Shown piece by piece: positions 35,581 to 45,875 of a stretch of 64,000 nucleotides of DNA. The translations under genes were made by a program, and so were the position numbers. The first letter of the stretch is position 1. Each line of letters begins with the position of its first letter. Under the pieces are notes generated by a model. That model saw only the letters and a list, made by a program, of their open reading frames with translations, had not been told where the DNA came from and ran no database searches. The stretch is from Desmodus rotundus (lineage: Eukaryota; Chordata; Mammalia; Chiroptera; Phyllostomidae): NCBI RefSeq assembly GCF_022682495.2, contig NC_071390.1, forward strand, positions 168,045,220 through 168,109,219, given 5' to 3'.

Positions 35581-37869
35581 ACCCTTAGAGGCAGAGACAT
35601 CAACCGAGGAAGGGTGAGAAGAACAAGCCGAGGGTGCCAGGAATAGAATTACAAGGAGCACCAACAACGAAGGTATGGAGCACTGAGAAAGAGAATTTAG
35701 AGAGACAGGAAAACCAGAAAATACCATTTACTAAAATCATATTCAGGAAGGTCAGGTGGATATACACTCACACACAATTAATACTATTCTCTTATCACAC
35801 TTCTTTGGTAACATTTTAGGCTCAAAGCTGTATAGGAATTGCCTTGACTGGAGATTTTCTTTTATTTTTTTGTTTTGTATTTTTCATAAGTATCACATTT
35901 CATGACAGGTAACTATTAAGCACTAAACTGATTTTTTTCTTTCTTTTTTTTTCTAACCTGCCTAAAACCAAAATATAAAGTCGGGCATAAAAACGATGTT
36001 CCTATACCCTCTCATGTCTCGCCTCTGTCAGTGAAAACTAGAATCATAAAACTTTTTATTTGAGTCCTGGACTGAGTTTAGGTCAATTCTTCCTTTAACG
36101 GAATCCATTCCATTTTCTCTCATCATCCTCAAAATACGTTCCCTTCACTGCTTTTCACATCCTTTTATGAAATGTTTGTCCTAAATCTCTTTTATTTTGA
36201 GTGGCACTTATATACTAGACTCTGGCATGGAGCAGATGTATTCATTTAATGGTTTGCTTTGATGGCTCCTTTAAGAGGCTTTATAATCTTTATATTTTAC
36301 CATTGGGTTTGGAATTTTATGCTCTTTTAACAGGTGTATTACCTTCATCAGATGTTTTCATTTTAAGCTGTTGACTTATAAACACATGGCCTGCGGGGAT
36401 TGGTGTGCAGAAAATTTATTCACCTACAGATTTATTCTCCTATTTGTTTTTGTATTTAGTGCAGCGATTTGTAGGCAACCTTACATTGATTGATAATGAT
36501 AGTGCATTGGTAAAAATGACTCTTTCAACGACCAAAATAATTGCTGTTTCTTCTAGTTGACAGTGGGTTGGTGACAGATCACAAGAGTTGAGAGGAATTT
36601 TAGAAAAGATAATTAAAGGCAAAATGCATTCAGGTCCACATGTAGTTCCCCAGTTTGCGTGGTAGGAGGATATTGTGCTTGCGCATCTCTGCTGAGGACG
36701 CTTGGAGGTTTGTCTTTTACACTATTTAATTGTTCAAGTAGTTCATACTTTTCAAAACATAATGTGTTTTCGCTTGACACCGATGTGTTCTGATCTTATG
36801 ACCACACACCCATCAGATTTCTGTAAAAGAGAGGGGAAGATGGAGGATAGGGGGTCATCCCCCTTCTGTCCGGGCTTTGGAGGAGTATCGAACAGGAAAG
36901 TCTGATGTGAAAACAATGTGTGTCACCGAAGGGTTGTGACAGGTGGCCACATCGCTTGCACTCTTTGGTGATGTGGATGAGGGGGGTTCAAGGAGCACCT
37001 GTGCAGGGAAGCTGGTCCTGCCCCAGGCATGGTGCTGAGTAGATGTGTGTATGTGGAAAAGGTAAACTGTCCCAGAGCCTTGTGATTGGAGTCCTGTCTA
37101 TAAAAAAATTGGAATGAAATGCTCTTCTTTACTTTTTGCTTTAGAAACTCGGACATCCCCTATGGACATTAATTGAGCAACACTTCCTCCACACAGCACT
37201 GACAGTCCCTGAAAATGTGGACCAGGGAATCTCAAAGGAGGGTAGGGCAAAAGCATCTGTCTACAGAGAGTGGGAGGCTGAGAAGGTTAACACGAGTCCC
37301 TCTGGGGTCCAAGCTGTTTTACACTATTATACAATGAAGTTGAAGGTAAAATCAATCTCCTGTGATTATCTTCATCATAAAATCACTGTAAGTGATTCAG
37401 CGTAGTTTGGTATCATTTCTACCCATGCCCAGGAGAGGCCAGGACAGAGCCAGCATGGAAACGGAATGACCCTTGCTTCCCAGACTCAGAAATGCTGTGT
37501 TCCTCCTCAGTAAAGAATGAGAGGGCAGGCCAGCCCTGGAAGGAGGTTTCAGGATTCCTCCTTGTTCTCGCGTTTGTGCTCCTCTCAAATAAAACTCTTT
37601 GCTTTCCACAAGAGCAAAAAGAATGAAAATATGAAGAAGTTGTTGAGAGTGGGACTAGAATTATAGAAAAGGATGTGTGCAAATCATTTAGAAAGTGAAC
37701 TTCTTCAGGAATACTTTAACTCAGGGGAAATTTGGGGAGTAGACATGATGCCTCTTTCTCTTTCCCTTCTCAGGAGGTAAAGTTAAAATTTTACTGCAGT
37801 AAAATAGTTACATTTTTGGAATCTATTTCTAAATAAAAGCATTTCAGGTAATACCCCTTTCCTTCCTTT
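35581..37869. other. Unique non-coding DNA
   Basis: No repeat family was confidently recognised. T-rich tracts occur at 35860-35960. Frames are short (60-87 codons) and overlap on opposite strands. Confidence 0.45.
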
Positions 37870-38105
37870 TTATCCTGACAGCCCTTTGATGCACTTCTTT
37901 TTCTAGCAACCATTTCTTTTATTTTCATTTTTCACCTCAGAAGTGTTTGTTGACATGCATTTTCCCTATGGGACTATGAATTCTTTGAGAGGAGCGTCCA
38001 TCTCTTACTTACTTTTTTTGTTTGCATGCCTAGCATCCAGTCCTCCCACAATAATCTTTCTCATGTAGGTACTCATTTGTTGAATGAATGAATGAATGAA
38101 TGAGT
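37870..38105 (+). mobile_element. L2 LINE 3' end with TGAA tail
   Basis: 'GGGACTATGAATTCTTTGAGAGGAGCGTCCATCTC' matches 'AGACTGTGAGCTCCTTGAGGGCAGGGACTG'. The element then reads 'GCATGCCTAGCATCCAG' and ends in a perfect tetramer tail (TGAATGAATGAATGAATGAATGAG) near 38079-38104. Confidence 0.82.
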
Positions 38106-39249
38106 GGTCATACAAGTGAAGACATATGGCAGACACAGATACTGAAATAGGACTGTTTTCCAGTGGGGAGTCAAGTGCACAGCCACGTTCCTCTGTTGTC
38201 CCCGCTGACCTGTGTACAGGGAACGCTCTCACCTTAAATCCATGTACCTCATGTCTTCAGAAATACTTCTCTCACACTTGAAACTTTGGTGAGACTCAGT
38301 TGTTGGGGGGAAGCTCGATTACTTTCAGAAACAATAACCTGGGGTTGTACAGCCCCAGCGGAGTTAACAGCAGCCAGCAAATACAAACCAAAGGCCCCGA
38401 GGGAAAAGTCCAGAATTAGAAAACGCAATAGTTAGTTGATAAAATGTCTGCCTCAGTATCGGCCAACTTCCTTGAACCTTGCCCCACTGCAGCGGCCCCC
38501 GGTTGAAGTGTCAAAGAGGTGTCAGTGATAAATCACCCCGCCATGAAATGGCACCAACTTCAGTAAATTACATGTGAAGCCAGAGTGGGTACTGCAATGC
38601 TGAGGCGTGGGTGAGCCAGCAGGCCTCCAGTGGGGCTGAATATTTATTCCTCCTGAGCCACGGGATGCCTTCTGTTCATTCATAGATAGAAAATGACTTG
38701 GGTGTTTTCACTGAAGCATTCCATCGCCTCTGTCAGGAGTAAACCAAACAAACACAAGCGAGCTAAAATGCCAGCCGGAGCCCTCACCTCAAACCCGGAG
38801 TTAGTGCCTGACTGTGGACTGTTGAAGTCAACTCCTGCTTTTTACTCTCGGTTTGTTTTTCCCATTGAGAAATCAAAGGAAAGTGAACTAACTGAACTAA
38901 TAAAGCTAATCCTCTTAAAACATGACAGAGTTAAAAAAAAAAATGAAGCTTAGCTATTGTGTGAACATGTCTCCTCCCTGCTGTTCCTGGGGCAAGAAAG
39001 GAGGGAAAACCCCTAGACTGCTATAGAAATTCAGACCACACATAGACGTGTACCTGCATATCTTGGCAAAAAAACGAAGTTGTCTTAGAGATGCTCCTTT
39101 CTCGAGGTGATGGGGTGTTGAGGACTCCCTTCCTTCTGTTGGACATCAAAGCTGAGCAATATACTTTGCCCCAGCTGGAATCAATTTCTCTTCAAGTGCC
39201 AAACATCCTGTCCATTAGAGGCCAGTTTCTAACCTGCCTAACATTTCTT
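38106..39249. other. Unique DNA with a CpG-retaining block
   Basis: No repeat recognised. Bases 38340-38690 keep about ten CpG pairs by eye and contain AT-rich homeodomain-like motifs (TGATAAATCACC, AGTAAATTACATG). I consider it a candidate conserved non-coding element. Confidence 0.4.
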
Positions 39250-39435
39250 CCTTGCACTGAAGTATCTTTGGTGTTTGTGTATTGATTTCCCTATCAGACG
39301 GCAAATTCCACAAGGTCAAAATCCAGTTCTGATTATCCAGGTATCCTTTCTGGCTTTGCCCACCTTTTAACACGATAGGAACATTTTCTCAACATTGGGG
39401 ATATTCAGTAAGTATCTGTGGAATGAATGAGATAT
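39250..39435 (+). mobile_element. L2 LINE 3' end
   Basis: 'AGACGGCAAATTCCACAAGGTCAAAATCCAG' and the terminal 'ATATTCAGTAAGTATCTGTGGAATGAATGAG' fit the L2 end in worn form. Confidence 0.6.
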
Positions 39436-39873
39436 TATTCCCTGTTGGTGAGTAATGAGGAAGGCGCAAACATGTAGAAAGCATTCTCTAACATTTCTGC
39501 TACCGTATTGTAATATTGGGGGATGAGCAGAGGCATGCTATTTAGGTGAATGCCACATTTTCCTTAAAAACTACAGAATTATTATTTTTCTTTTTAGAGT
39601 GAACTTCCTATTGAAAGCTGAGTTCCAATAACACTTCCTCCCAAGTAACCCAGGAAATATGCATGGGTAAAATTGCACTTGCATTCTGCAGGGCTCCACA
39701 TGCCTTTCACAACAGATTCCCGAAAGCCATGTGCAACATGCACTTATTAACCCCTCCCCTGCCACTGTGCTCGATGGGGTCTGAACATTTTCAGACAGTC
39801 CTATTGCTGCCAGTGAAATGTCGAACAACACGGTGTTCCACGTGCCCGGGGGCTTTACACAGGGAGCTGCCCG

Positions 39874-39907
<34 letters not shown>

Positions 39908-40770
39908 CCCAAGGCTGCCGTGGAGTGCAGCGCATTTGTTAACGGAAGGGCGGCCAAATCAAATCCCACGCCTGGCCTGGCTCAGGCTGAGAACTGGAGA
40001 CACCACTGAAAGAAACGTAGTTTTAAATTACAAGGTGTTCCACTCACATGCACTTCTATTTGTGAAGACTTTCTCAGGAGTTGGAGTCCCTTGTCATTCA
40101 GTTCAATCCCTTACACTCTCCACCCCCACCAACGCACACACACACATGCTTGGTTATCTGAGGACAAGAGTTGGGTTGTTTACCATTTTCCCAGAGTACA
40201 AAGTCTTGAAGAGTTTAATTGTGAATGTAATCTGAAGAATCAAAGTCAGCCCCATTCCTCAGAAGAATGTGATGAGTGGGAGGAAGGAATTGTTGCTTTG
40301 CCCGGTCCTCAAAGTAGTGTGTTCGACTTCTTTCCCTGTGAGACAGGGTAGGTAGGAGGGAGGTGGGTGGGTGGTGTGAGGGCCCTCAATTATCCTTTTT
40401 TTAGTAGAATCCCTAGCTCTCTGGGCTATTCCTTACTGCTGGTTACTTGGTGGGTGAGCCCAGGCTGGTCACGTGTTGGGTATATCCTCAGCAGAGTTTG
40501 AGTTCTGGCTGGGACAGGCTCCCTGTTGCTGCATCTGTTTCGAAGAATGGAAAGAACTTGAGTCTGGCCTGGCTCTGGTCAGTTCAGGCAAGGCTGGCAG
40601 GAAGGAAGATTCTAGAAGCTGAGTGATGACTTTGTAGGTTGCAGGAGAACACATAAAAGACTTCCAGGAAAACTTGCCCCAATTTCCCTTTTCTGAAGTT
40701 GGGGGGGGCGGTTGGGACTGGGGACATGAGAGGAGAAAAGTTGGGTGGGTAGAAGAAAAGACAAAATGGA
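39436..40770. other. Unique DNA containing a long C homopolymer
   Basis: No gene recognised. Plus frames of 190 and 63 codons and a minus frame of 132 codons cross the C-run and encode homopolymeric proline or glycine there. Mononucleotide runs commonly produce such frames. A CA-rich stretch (ACACACACAC) sits at 40135-40145. Confidence 0.55.
39874..39906 (+). repeat. Poly-C homopolymer, 33 bases
   Basis: An uninterrupted run of 33 C lies after a short CCG and before GCCC. On the minus strand this is G33, able to form G-quadruplexes; on the plus strand it can form an i-motif. Runs of C this long are rare in mammalian DNA, and the exact length may be affected by polymerase slippage during sequencing. 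Confidence 0.9.
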
Positions 40771-41077
40771 TACAGTTGACCCTTAACAGCCCAGGCTGTG
40801 CAGGTCCACTTTACACCGATTTTTTTTTTTAATAAACACCTGTACTGTTTGTGATGAGTGGGTAGGAGCCTGCAGATGCAGCAGCCTGACTGTGTGCATT
40901 GATGCATGCCATTTTCTGTAGGGGACTCGAACATCTGCGGATTGGGGTTCTGCAGGGGGTCCTGGGAGCAGTCCCCCATGGCCACTGAAGGACAACTATA
41001 TTTTGGAGAAGGCAGAAGTTTTCAACTGCATGGGGAGGTCGGTGCCCTTAACCACCATGTTGTTCAAGGGTCAGCTA
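40771..41077 (+). mobile_element. Tigger/MER2-type DNA transposon
   Basis: Left terminus TACAGTTGACCCTTAACAGC; right terminus, read on the minus strand, TAGCTGACCCTTGAACAACA. The terminal inverted repeats match at the family's 'CAGTTGACCCTTGAACAACA' consensus, and a TA dinucleotide sits at each end, as for Tc1/mariner target duplications. Inside, 'TCCTGGGAGCAGTCCCCCATGG' and 'GAAGGACAACTATA' resemble the end of a MER2 element (at about 40990-41000), so two related ends occur close together. A 133-codon minus frame and a 141-codon plus frame overlapping this element are not genes. Confidence 0.8.
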
Positions 41078-41740
41078 CATTTTCAGGGTTCTTCATAGCT
41101 AAGTCTAGGGTTTCAGGGAGAATAAAGCTTTGGTTTGTCCAAGTACTACTTAAAGTGAAAGAATCCGGGGATTTCTGCCTGAATCAAATTGCCCTGGGGT
41201 CAGAGACACAGCTAGCCCACCCGTGGTCCCTTCCCCTCAGTGCACTGCTCCGCTGCTGGTCAGGTAGTGTTTTCTGCACTTTAGTAGTTAGTGTTAAGGG
41301 AAGGCACATTGAGGACTGGACCACAGTATAAGCAAACTGCCGTTATGAGGACTAATATAGCCGCTATCCTTGGTTCTATTTTGTCTTTTTAACATTTAGA
41401 TAGATCAAGTCACAGCAGACAGAGGCTCATTTCTAGGAAAAAGATCTGGGAGGTCACTGAGTTAGTTCATCACTGGCCACGGCAGAACACAGTCCCTTCC
41501 GTAGAAGCTTCTCTGCACTTGATCTTAACCCATACCATTATAGTTATGATGGTCCTTTGAACATTTTATGTTTTATCTTTTAAAATCAATAGATAGTTTT
41601 TGACAGATTGTGATGGGATTTCTTTATGTATACTATTCTGGCTGAGTTAAAAATTACAGTCTCTAAATTATTTCACTTACATTTGATCCTATGTAGACCT
41701 CAAGGGTCAAACAGAGCAAGTCAAGCTTTTGGATCTTCTT
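41078..41740. other. Unique non-coding DNA
   Basis: No gene or repeat recognised until a (TC)n tract begins at about 41739. Confidence 0.45.
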
Positions 41741-41970
41741 TCTCTCTCTCTTTCTCTCTCTTATCCTCACCTGAGGACATGCTTATTGATTTTAGAGAGG
41801 GGAAAGGAGGGAGAGAAAGGGAGAGAAAAATTGATTTGTTGTGTCTCTCATGCACCTCAACCAGGAACTGAACCCACAACCCAAGCGCATGCCCTGACCT
41901 GGAATCGAATCCCTGACCTTTCAGTTTACAGAACGATGCTCCAACCAACTGAGCCACATTGGCCAGGGCG
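41741..41970 (-). mobile_element. VES SINE with VES-type 3' end
   Basis: On the minus strand it starts GCCCTGGCCAATGTGGCTCAG, with a B-box-like GATTCGATTCCAGG. The 3' body is rich in TTTCTCTCCCTTTCTCTCCCTC and ends 'AATCAATAAGCATGTCCTCAGGTGAGGATAAGA'. That 'TCCTCAGGTGAGGATA' ending distinguishes this VES subfamily from the copy at 51.2 kb. A partial ATCTTCT direct repeat at 41733 and 41972 may be the target duplication. The flanking (TC)n at 41739-41761 is the reverse-complement side. Confidence 0.9.
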
Positions 41971-42549
41971 AATCTTCTCTCATTTCTTAACCTCTCACCC
42001 ACCACTGCTGATTCTTACTCTCCTGTTCCCATTGTCTTGTTGAATATGGTGGCTTCGGCTATATTCTTTCAGCAAGGTCTCCTATTAGCAAGAACCCCAC
42101 AACGCTGACTCTATTCTTCCACCCAAGTTTAAGGTAGATTTTCTTTGTCCTCCATTTACTCTTTCTGTGTCTGCTAAGCTACTTTATCAGCACATGAACA
42201 GGGGGAACATTCTGTCAATAACAATATTTTATCAAGGGCTCCTGACCAATTAGTGTAAGGGCCATCACTCAAATCCTATTTTCTATTAGTAAGAGAGTGG
42301 GCTTTTGTTAAGGGCTGAAGCAAGAGGAGAGAATCAGCATTCATTTACTGGGAACTTAGAATAGCAAGGGAGTGAAAGCTGAGCTGCCTCTCAAGAAGAT
42401 CCACAGTTCATGTCTTTATCAAAGAAAAAAGAAACTTGTTTTATTAGATGAAAAGAGATATTTCAAGCTGCAGAAGTCCTCTTTGAAACACTACCTTCTA
42501 AGATATATAGAAGCATTGAATGCTAGATTGATTTGGGATATTAGACATT
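41971..42549. other. Unique non-coding DNA
   Basis: No gene or repeat recognised. The 143-codon plus frame from 42372 continues into MIR/L2 sequence, which argues against it being real. Confidence 0.45.
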
Positions 42550-42690
42550 TTCTATGGCCACATCTCTGTTTTAGAGGTGGGGAAACTGAGGCCCAAGATA
42601 GTTCCATGAATTTATACGAAGTCCTGCACATACCAGGTGGAGAACTTGTGCAGGAAGCCAGGTTTTTAGTGCCCGAGACAGGTCCTTTCT
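42550..42690 (-). mobile_element. MIR SINE fragment
   Basis: 'CTCTGTTTTAGAGGTGGGGAAACTGAGGCCCAAGA' is a reverse-complement MIR phrase. 'GGAAGCCAGGTTTTTAGTGCC' extends towards the MIR head with strong divergence. Confidence 0.65.
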
Positions 42691-42694
42691 CCAT

Positions 42695-42850
42695 GCAATC
42701 ATATGAAAAGTGTTTGCTGAGCACATTTGTTGTAGCTAGCAGTGCGTGGCAGAGGCTGAAAAGAATGAAGATAAAAGGTTGCTGCCCTCAAGGAGCATTA
42801 TGACTTTATTTTAAAAACTAAGACAAATTCAAAATGAAGAAACTGGAGAA
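42695..42850 (-). mobile_element. L2 LINE 3' fragment
   Basis: 'AAAAGTGTTTGCTGAGCACATTTGTTG' and 'AGGTTGCTGCCCTCAAGGAGCATTATGAC' are clear reverse-complement L2 landmarks. Confidence 0.75.
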
Positions 42851-43394
42851 GGGTGAAATCCAGTGTTAGATGGCGAGGGGTGATTGGGCGCAGTGCTCAG
42901 TGTTAACCATGTTGGGTCATGGTTTGTAAAATAAATGGGTCCTCAAATAACTGGCAAAGCACCAGTAAAAAAGAGTTATTCGGAGACCAGCAGAAGACAA
43001 AGGAGCAGAGTCAGGATGACATACAAGATAGAGGAATGGCAACTATTTGACGCACAGAACTGTCGGCCACCTCTTCATTCATGGCAGACATCACTTGTCA
43101 ATTGCAGAATTTTCTTGAGAGTTCAGGCATGGTTGAATCCTTTTTAACAATGAATTCCTGGCAGCCATTATAAAATAGTTGGAACAGGCAGGAGATGATG
43201 GAATGGATTTGCTAATTTTCTTGTTGGGATAAAAAGATCTTCCTAGTTAGAGTGATTTTAACACTAGGGGATAAAAATACATAAGCCCTACCTTTGATAG
43301 TCATGGAAAATAATTGCCGTGATGATCCATTGTTAAGAGGCCTAAAATGTTTATGTATAATCTATTTGAATTTGAATGATTACTTTTTTGTCAT

Positions 43395-43480
43395 GTTGGA
43401 CTTCCCCAAATCTAATGCTTACTGCATTGTGGAGTACCTACTGGCCATCCGGTGAATATGTGTCGAATGAATGAAGCTCA
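43395..43480 (+). mobile_element. L2 LINE terminal fragment
   Basis: 'GAGTACCTACTGGCCATCCGGTGAATATGTGTCGAATGAATGAAGC' matches the last bases of L2, including the GAATGAATGAA terminus. Confidence 0.6.
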
Positions 43481-43914
43481 TAGGGTAGTTAATTGTAGCC
43501 TTGAAGAGGTGAAAGGCCAGAGTTTTATAAGCTGCACCCATTCAGCTCATGCTGGGCCCTATGCCAGGAGGAAGTAAATCTGCCATATATCTCAATGAAC
43601 AAGCCACCTCCTCTTGCAAAACTGGTGTCCGCAGAGCCCTCTGCGTTCTGCCACATATACTTTCTCTAAGTCATAACATTAATTAATAGAGGAAATTTAT
43701 TGTAAAAAAATACTAGCAATTCTAAATTACTTGTTTTCGTGCAACTGGATGCCTATCCCCCTCCACCCTATCACAAATAACATAGCAGGTTTTATCTTCA
43801 GAGACTCCATTGGCACTTTTAATTTCAGTTATTAATCAATGAGATTGTAAAATAGTGAGATCAAGGTCTTCAGTTATTTCAACTGCTCTCCACAAGGGAA
43901 CAATATTAACTATC

Positions 43915-44020
43915 TGCTACTCTTATGTGGCATTCTATTAGGCAAAGGTGAGGCTACAGAGAAGGACAAAGGCGTGTTTTCAAGTCTCCAGGAACCCAGA
44001 ATATATGTGGGGCAATGATG
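43915..44020 (-). mobile_element. L2 LINE 3' fragment
   Basis: 'CTATTAGGCAAAGGTGAGGCTACAGAGAAGGACAAAGG' then 'TCTCCAGGAACCCAGAATATATG' parallels the reverse-complement L2 terminus; diverged. Confidence 0.5.
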
Positions 44021-44544
44021 TAAATTAATATAGTTGCAAAATCTGCCACTTCTGACACGCATACCTCACATGGTGGCTACTCAGTACATATTTGTAGGTA
44101 AATACCTTTTTAATTATTTAGGTCTTCAACATGGGGTTAACAAATACATTTCATCTCTCCTGCCTGTTCCAATTATTTGATAACGGTCATTGGGAGTTCG
44201 TTGTCAATGAAGATTCTGAAGCCATGCGTGCATTCTGAAAAGGCAGCAACAATGAGTGACGCCAGCCTATGAGCAAAGGAGTGTGAGTGAGGTGGCACAT
44301 GCCTGGAGAAAGTACACAGTCTTTGTGCTGAGATGGATGGACTCTTGGGAATAATCCCACCACTCCCCTCCATATGATTTAGGAGTTTGCGTACTTTTTC
44401 CTGTTCACACACGGGATCCCTAAATGCCGTGAATTTTGAATGATGGTGAGCATACAGTTAGATTGACACACTGTTTCTAAAGGGTTAAAGAAAAAGTGAA
44501 AGACCTCTGAGGAGGTTAATGGTAATGTCTAGATATTTATTTTA

Positions 44545-44608
44545 AAGTAATGGTGATGAGAGCTAACATTTGTATATTACTGTGTAGTTTACGAAGCACT
44601 TTCGCACA
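44545..44608 (-). mobile_element. MIR SINE, first half (split by L1M)
   Basis: 'GAGAGCTAACATTTGTATATTACTGTGTAGTTTACGAAGCACTTTCGCACA' is the reverse-complement MIR 3' tail. Its continuation appears after the L1M at about 45005-45070 ('CACTTGATCCTTATGATTACACCACAGGTAGTTACTATCC', 'TTTTATAAATGAGG'). Confidence 0.6.
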
Positions 44609-45004
44609 CTGGAAACAACCTGGCTGTGAATGCAGTATTGGCTAAATAAATCACGGCACTTTCATGCAATAAAATGCTGGGCAGCTGTTACATAGAAGGA
44701 TGTAGATCTTTATTTGGTGAAAAAACACCCAGGATAAGTTTTTTAAAAGCAGATTTCTGAGCAGTGTATTATATGTGTCTAACTCTGTTAAAATTATATT
44801 TTCACAAACACATGTCTTCATGTTGATATAGCATAAGAAGAAATCTGGAAATTTATATAAGAAAATGCTAATAGTAGTTGTCACTGTTTACTGAGATAGA
44901 AAGGATTTTTATTCTCTCCATCTTTCTGAAAAACTTATAATGAACACACACTGTCCTGAAATTAAACAACAAGTCATCTATTAAAATGTAAGCACATTAA
45001 CATG
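44609..45004 (+). mobile_element. L1M LINE 3' fragment, inserted within a MIR
   Basis: 'GGAAACAACCTGGCTGTGAATGCAGTATTGGCTAAATAAATCACGGCAC' and 'ATGCAATAAAATGCTGGGCAGC' are the C-terminal ORF2/3' junction of L1M. 'TGGTGAAAAAACACCCAGGATAAG' follows. Possible decayed target duplication: 'AAGCACTTTCGCACA' before and 'AAGCACATTAACATG' after (10 of 15 positions). Confidence 0.7.
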
Positions 45005-45075
45005 TATTAAGATCACTTGATCCTTATGATTACACCACAGGTAGTTACTATCCATGTTTTATAAATGAGGGTCAC
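45005..45075 (-). mobile_element. MIR SINE, second half
   Basis: Continues the MIR interrupted at 44608: 'CACTTGATCCTTATGATTACACC' matches 'TTAATCCTCACAACAACCC' in order, ending 'CATGTTTTATAAATGAGGGTC'. Confidence 0.6.
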
Positions 45076-45089
45076 CAGTTCAAATTAAC

Positions 45090-45345
45090 TGCCAGTACTC
45101 AGCTTTTCTATGTGCGAGGCAATGTTCTGATTGATTTACATATATTAATTCACTTAATTATCCTTGTAATCCCTTGACTATACTATCATTATCCACATTC
45201 TACAGATGAAGAAACTAAGGCACAGAGAAGCTAAGTAAATTGTCAAAGGTCACACAGCTTATGAGCTTTCAGAGCCACGACTGAAAACCAGGTTGCTAAA
45301 CTCCAGAGTCCATGGGCTTCACAATTATGCCGTGTTATCTGATGG
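45090..45345 (-). mobile_element. MIR SINE, near full length
   Basis: 'CTATGTGCGAGGCAATGTTCTGATTGATTTACATATATTAATTCACTTAATTATCC', 'CATTATCCACATTCTACAGATGAAGAAACTAAGGCACAGAGAAGCTAAGTAAATTGTCAAAGGTCACACAGC', and 'CTAAACTCCAGAGTCCATGGGCTT' cover the whole consensus in reverse complement. One of the best preserved MIRs here. Confidence 0.93.
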
Positions 45346-45579
45346 GAGGCACACGGCATGAGGAGATGGCCTTGGTAGTTGAGCTCAGATCTTCTGGCTC
45401 CAAATTCTGTTCCCTTGTCACTACACATTTGCATGTACCTTTTATGTTATGCTTGTCATGTTCATTATCTCCCCACTTCAACATAGCCTCAGAGCCTCAT
45501 GTAGTGTATTGAGGTTACTACATGATAAATTCATTCCGGAACTCAGTATTGAGGATAAAATTACTCTGGACTTCAGGAA

Positions 45580-45612
45580 AATATATATATAATAAACATA
45601 TATATATATGTT
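45580..45612. repeat. (AT)n microsatellite with inverted arms
   Basis: Two ATATATAT arms flank AATAAAC (45581-45590 and 45598-45610). Together with outer AAA/TTTT stretches they can form a hairpin-like palindrome. Confidence 0.85.
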
Positions 45613-45624
45613 TTATTATGTGTA

Positions 45625-45875
45625 CCAGGCGGTACTCTCAGGAACGTGAGATAAAATAGCAAACAAAAACCTGAGACTCCTGGTCTCATGAACCAGGAAA
45701 CAGAAAATAAGTGAAAGATACAAAATTTAGAAAATTGATTAATGCTTGGAAGGAAAATACAGAAGGAACGGGTAACTTGGGCTGGGTCCTGGAAGTGGGT
45801 GGGGTTACAACGGAGTAAAGAGGTCAGAGACTTCTCGCTCCCTTGGGTTGTATAGTGAACGTGTATGCAACTCAA
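45625..45875 (-). mobile_element. L2 LINE 3' region
   Basis: 'TGTACCAGGCGGTACTCTCAGGAACGTGAGATAAAATAGCAAACAAAA' then 'AACTTGGGCTGGGTCCTGGAAGTGGGTGG' follow the reverse-complement L2 order. The 100-codon minus-strand frame inside it is the L2 3' region, not a gene. Confidence 0.6.

Larger units (their letters stand above)
42851..44544. other. Mostly unique non-coding DNA
   Basis: Contains weak L2 pieces listed separately (43395-43480, 43915-44020). Otherwise nothing is recognised. A 79-codon minus frame at 44173-44412 lacks any domain. Confidence 0.4.

Noticed and set aside
39571..40235. Open frames of 132 and 190 codons with long Gly or Pro runs
   Set aside because: They arise from the C33 homopolymer; the rest lacks domains and both strands are open at the same place.
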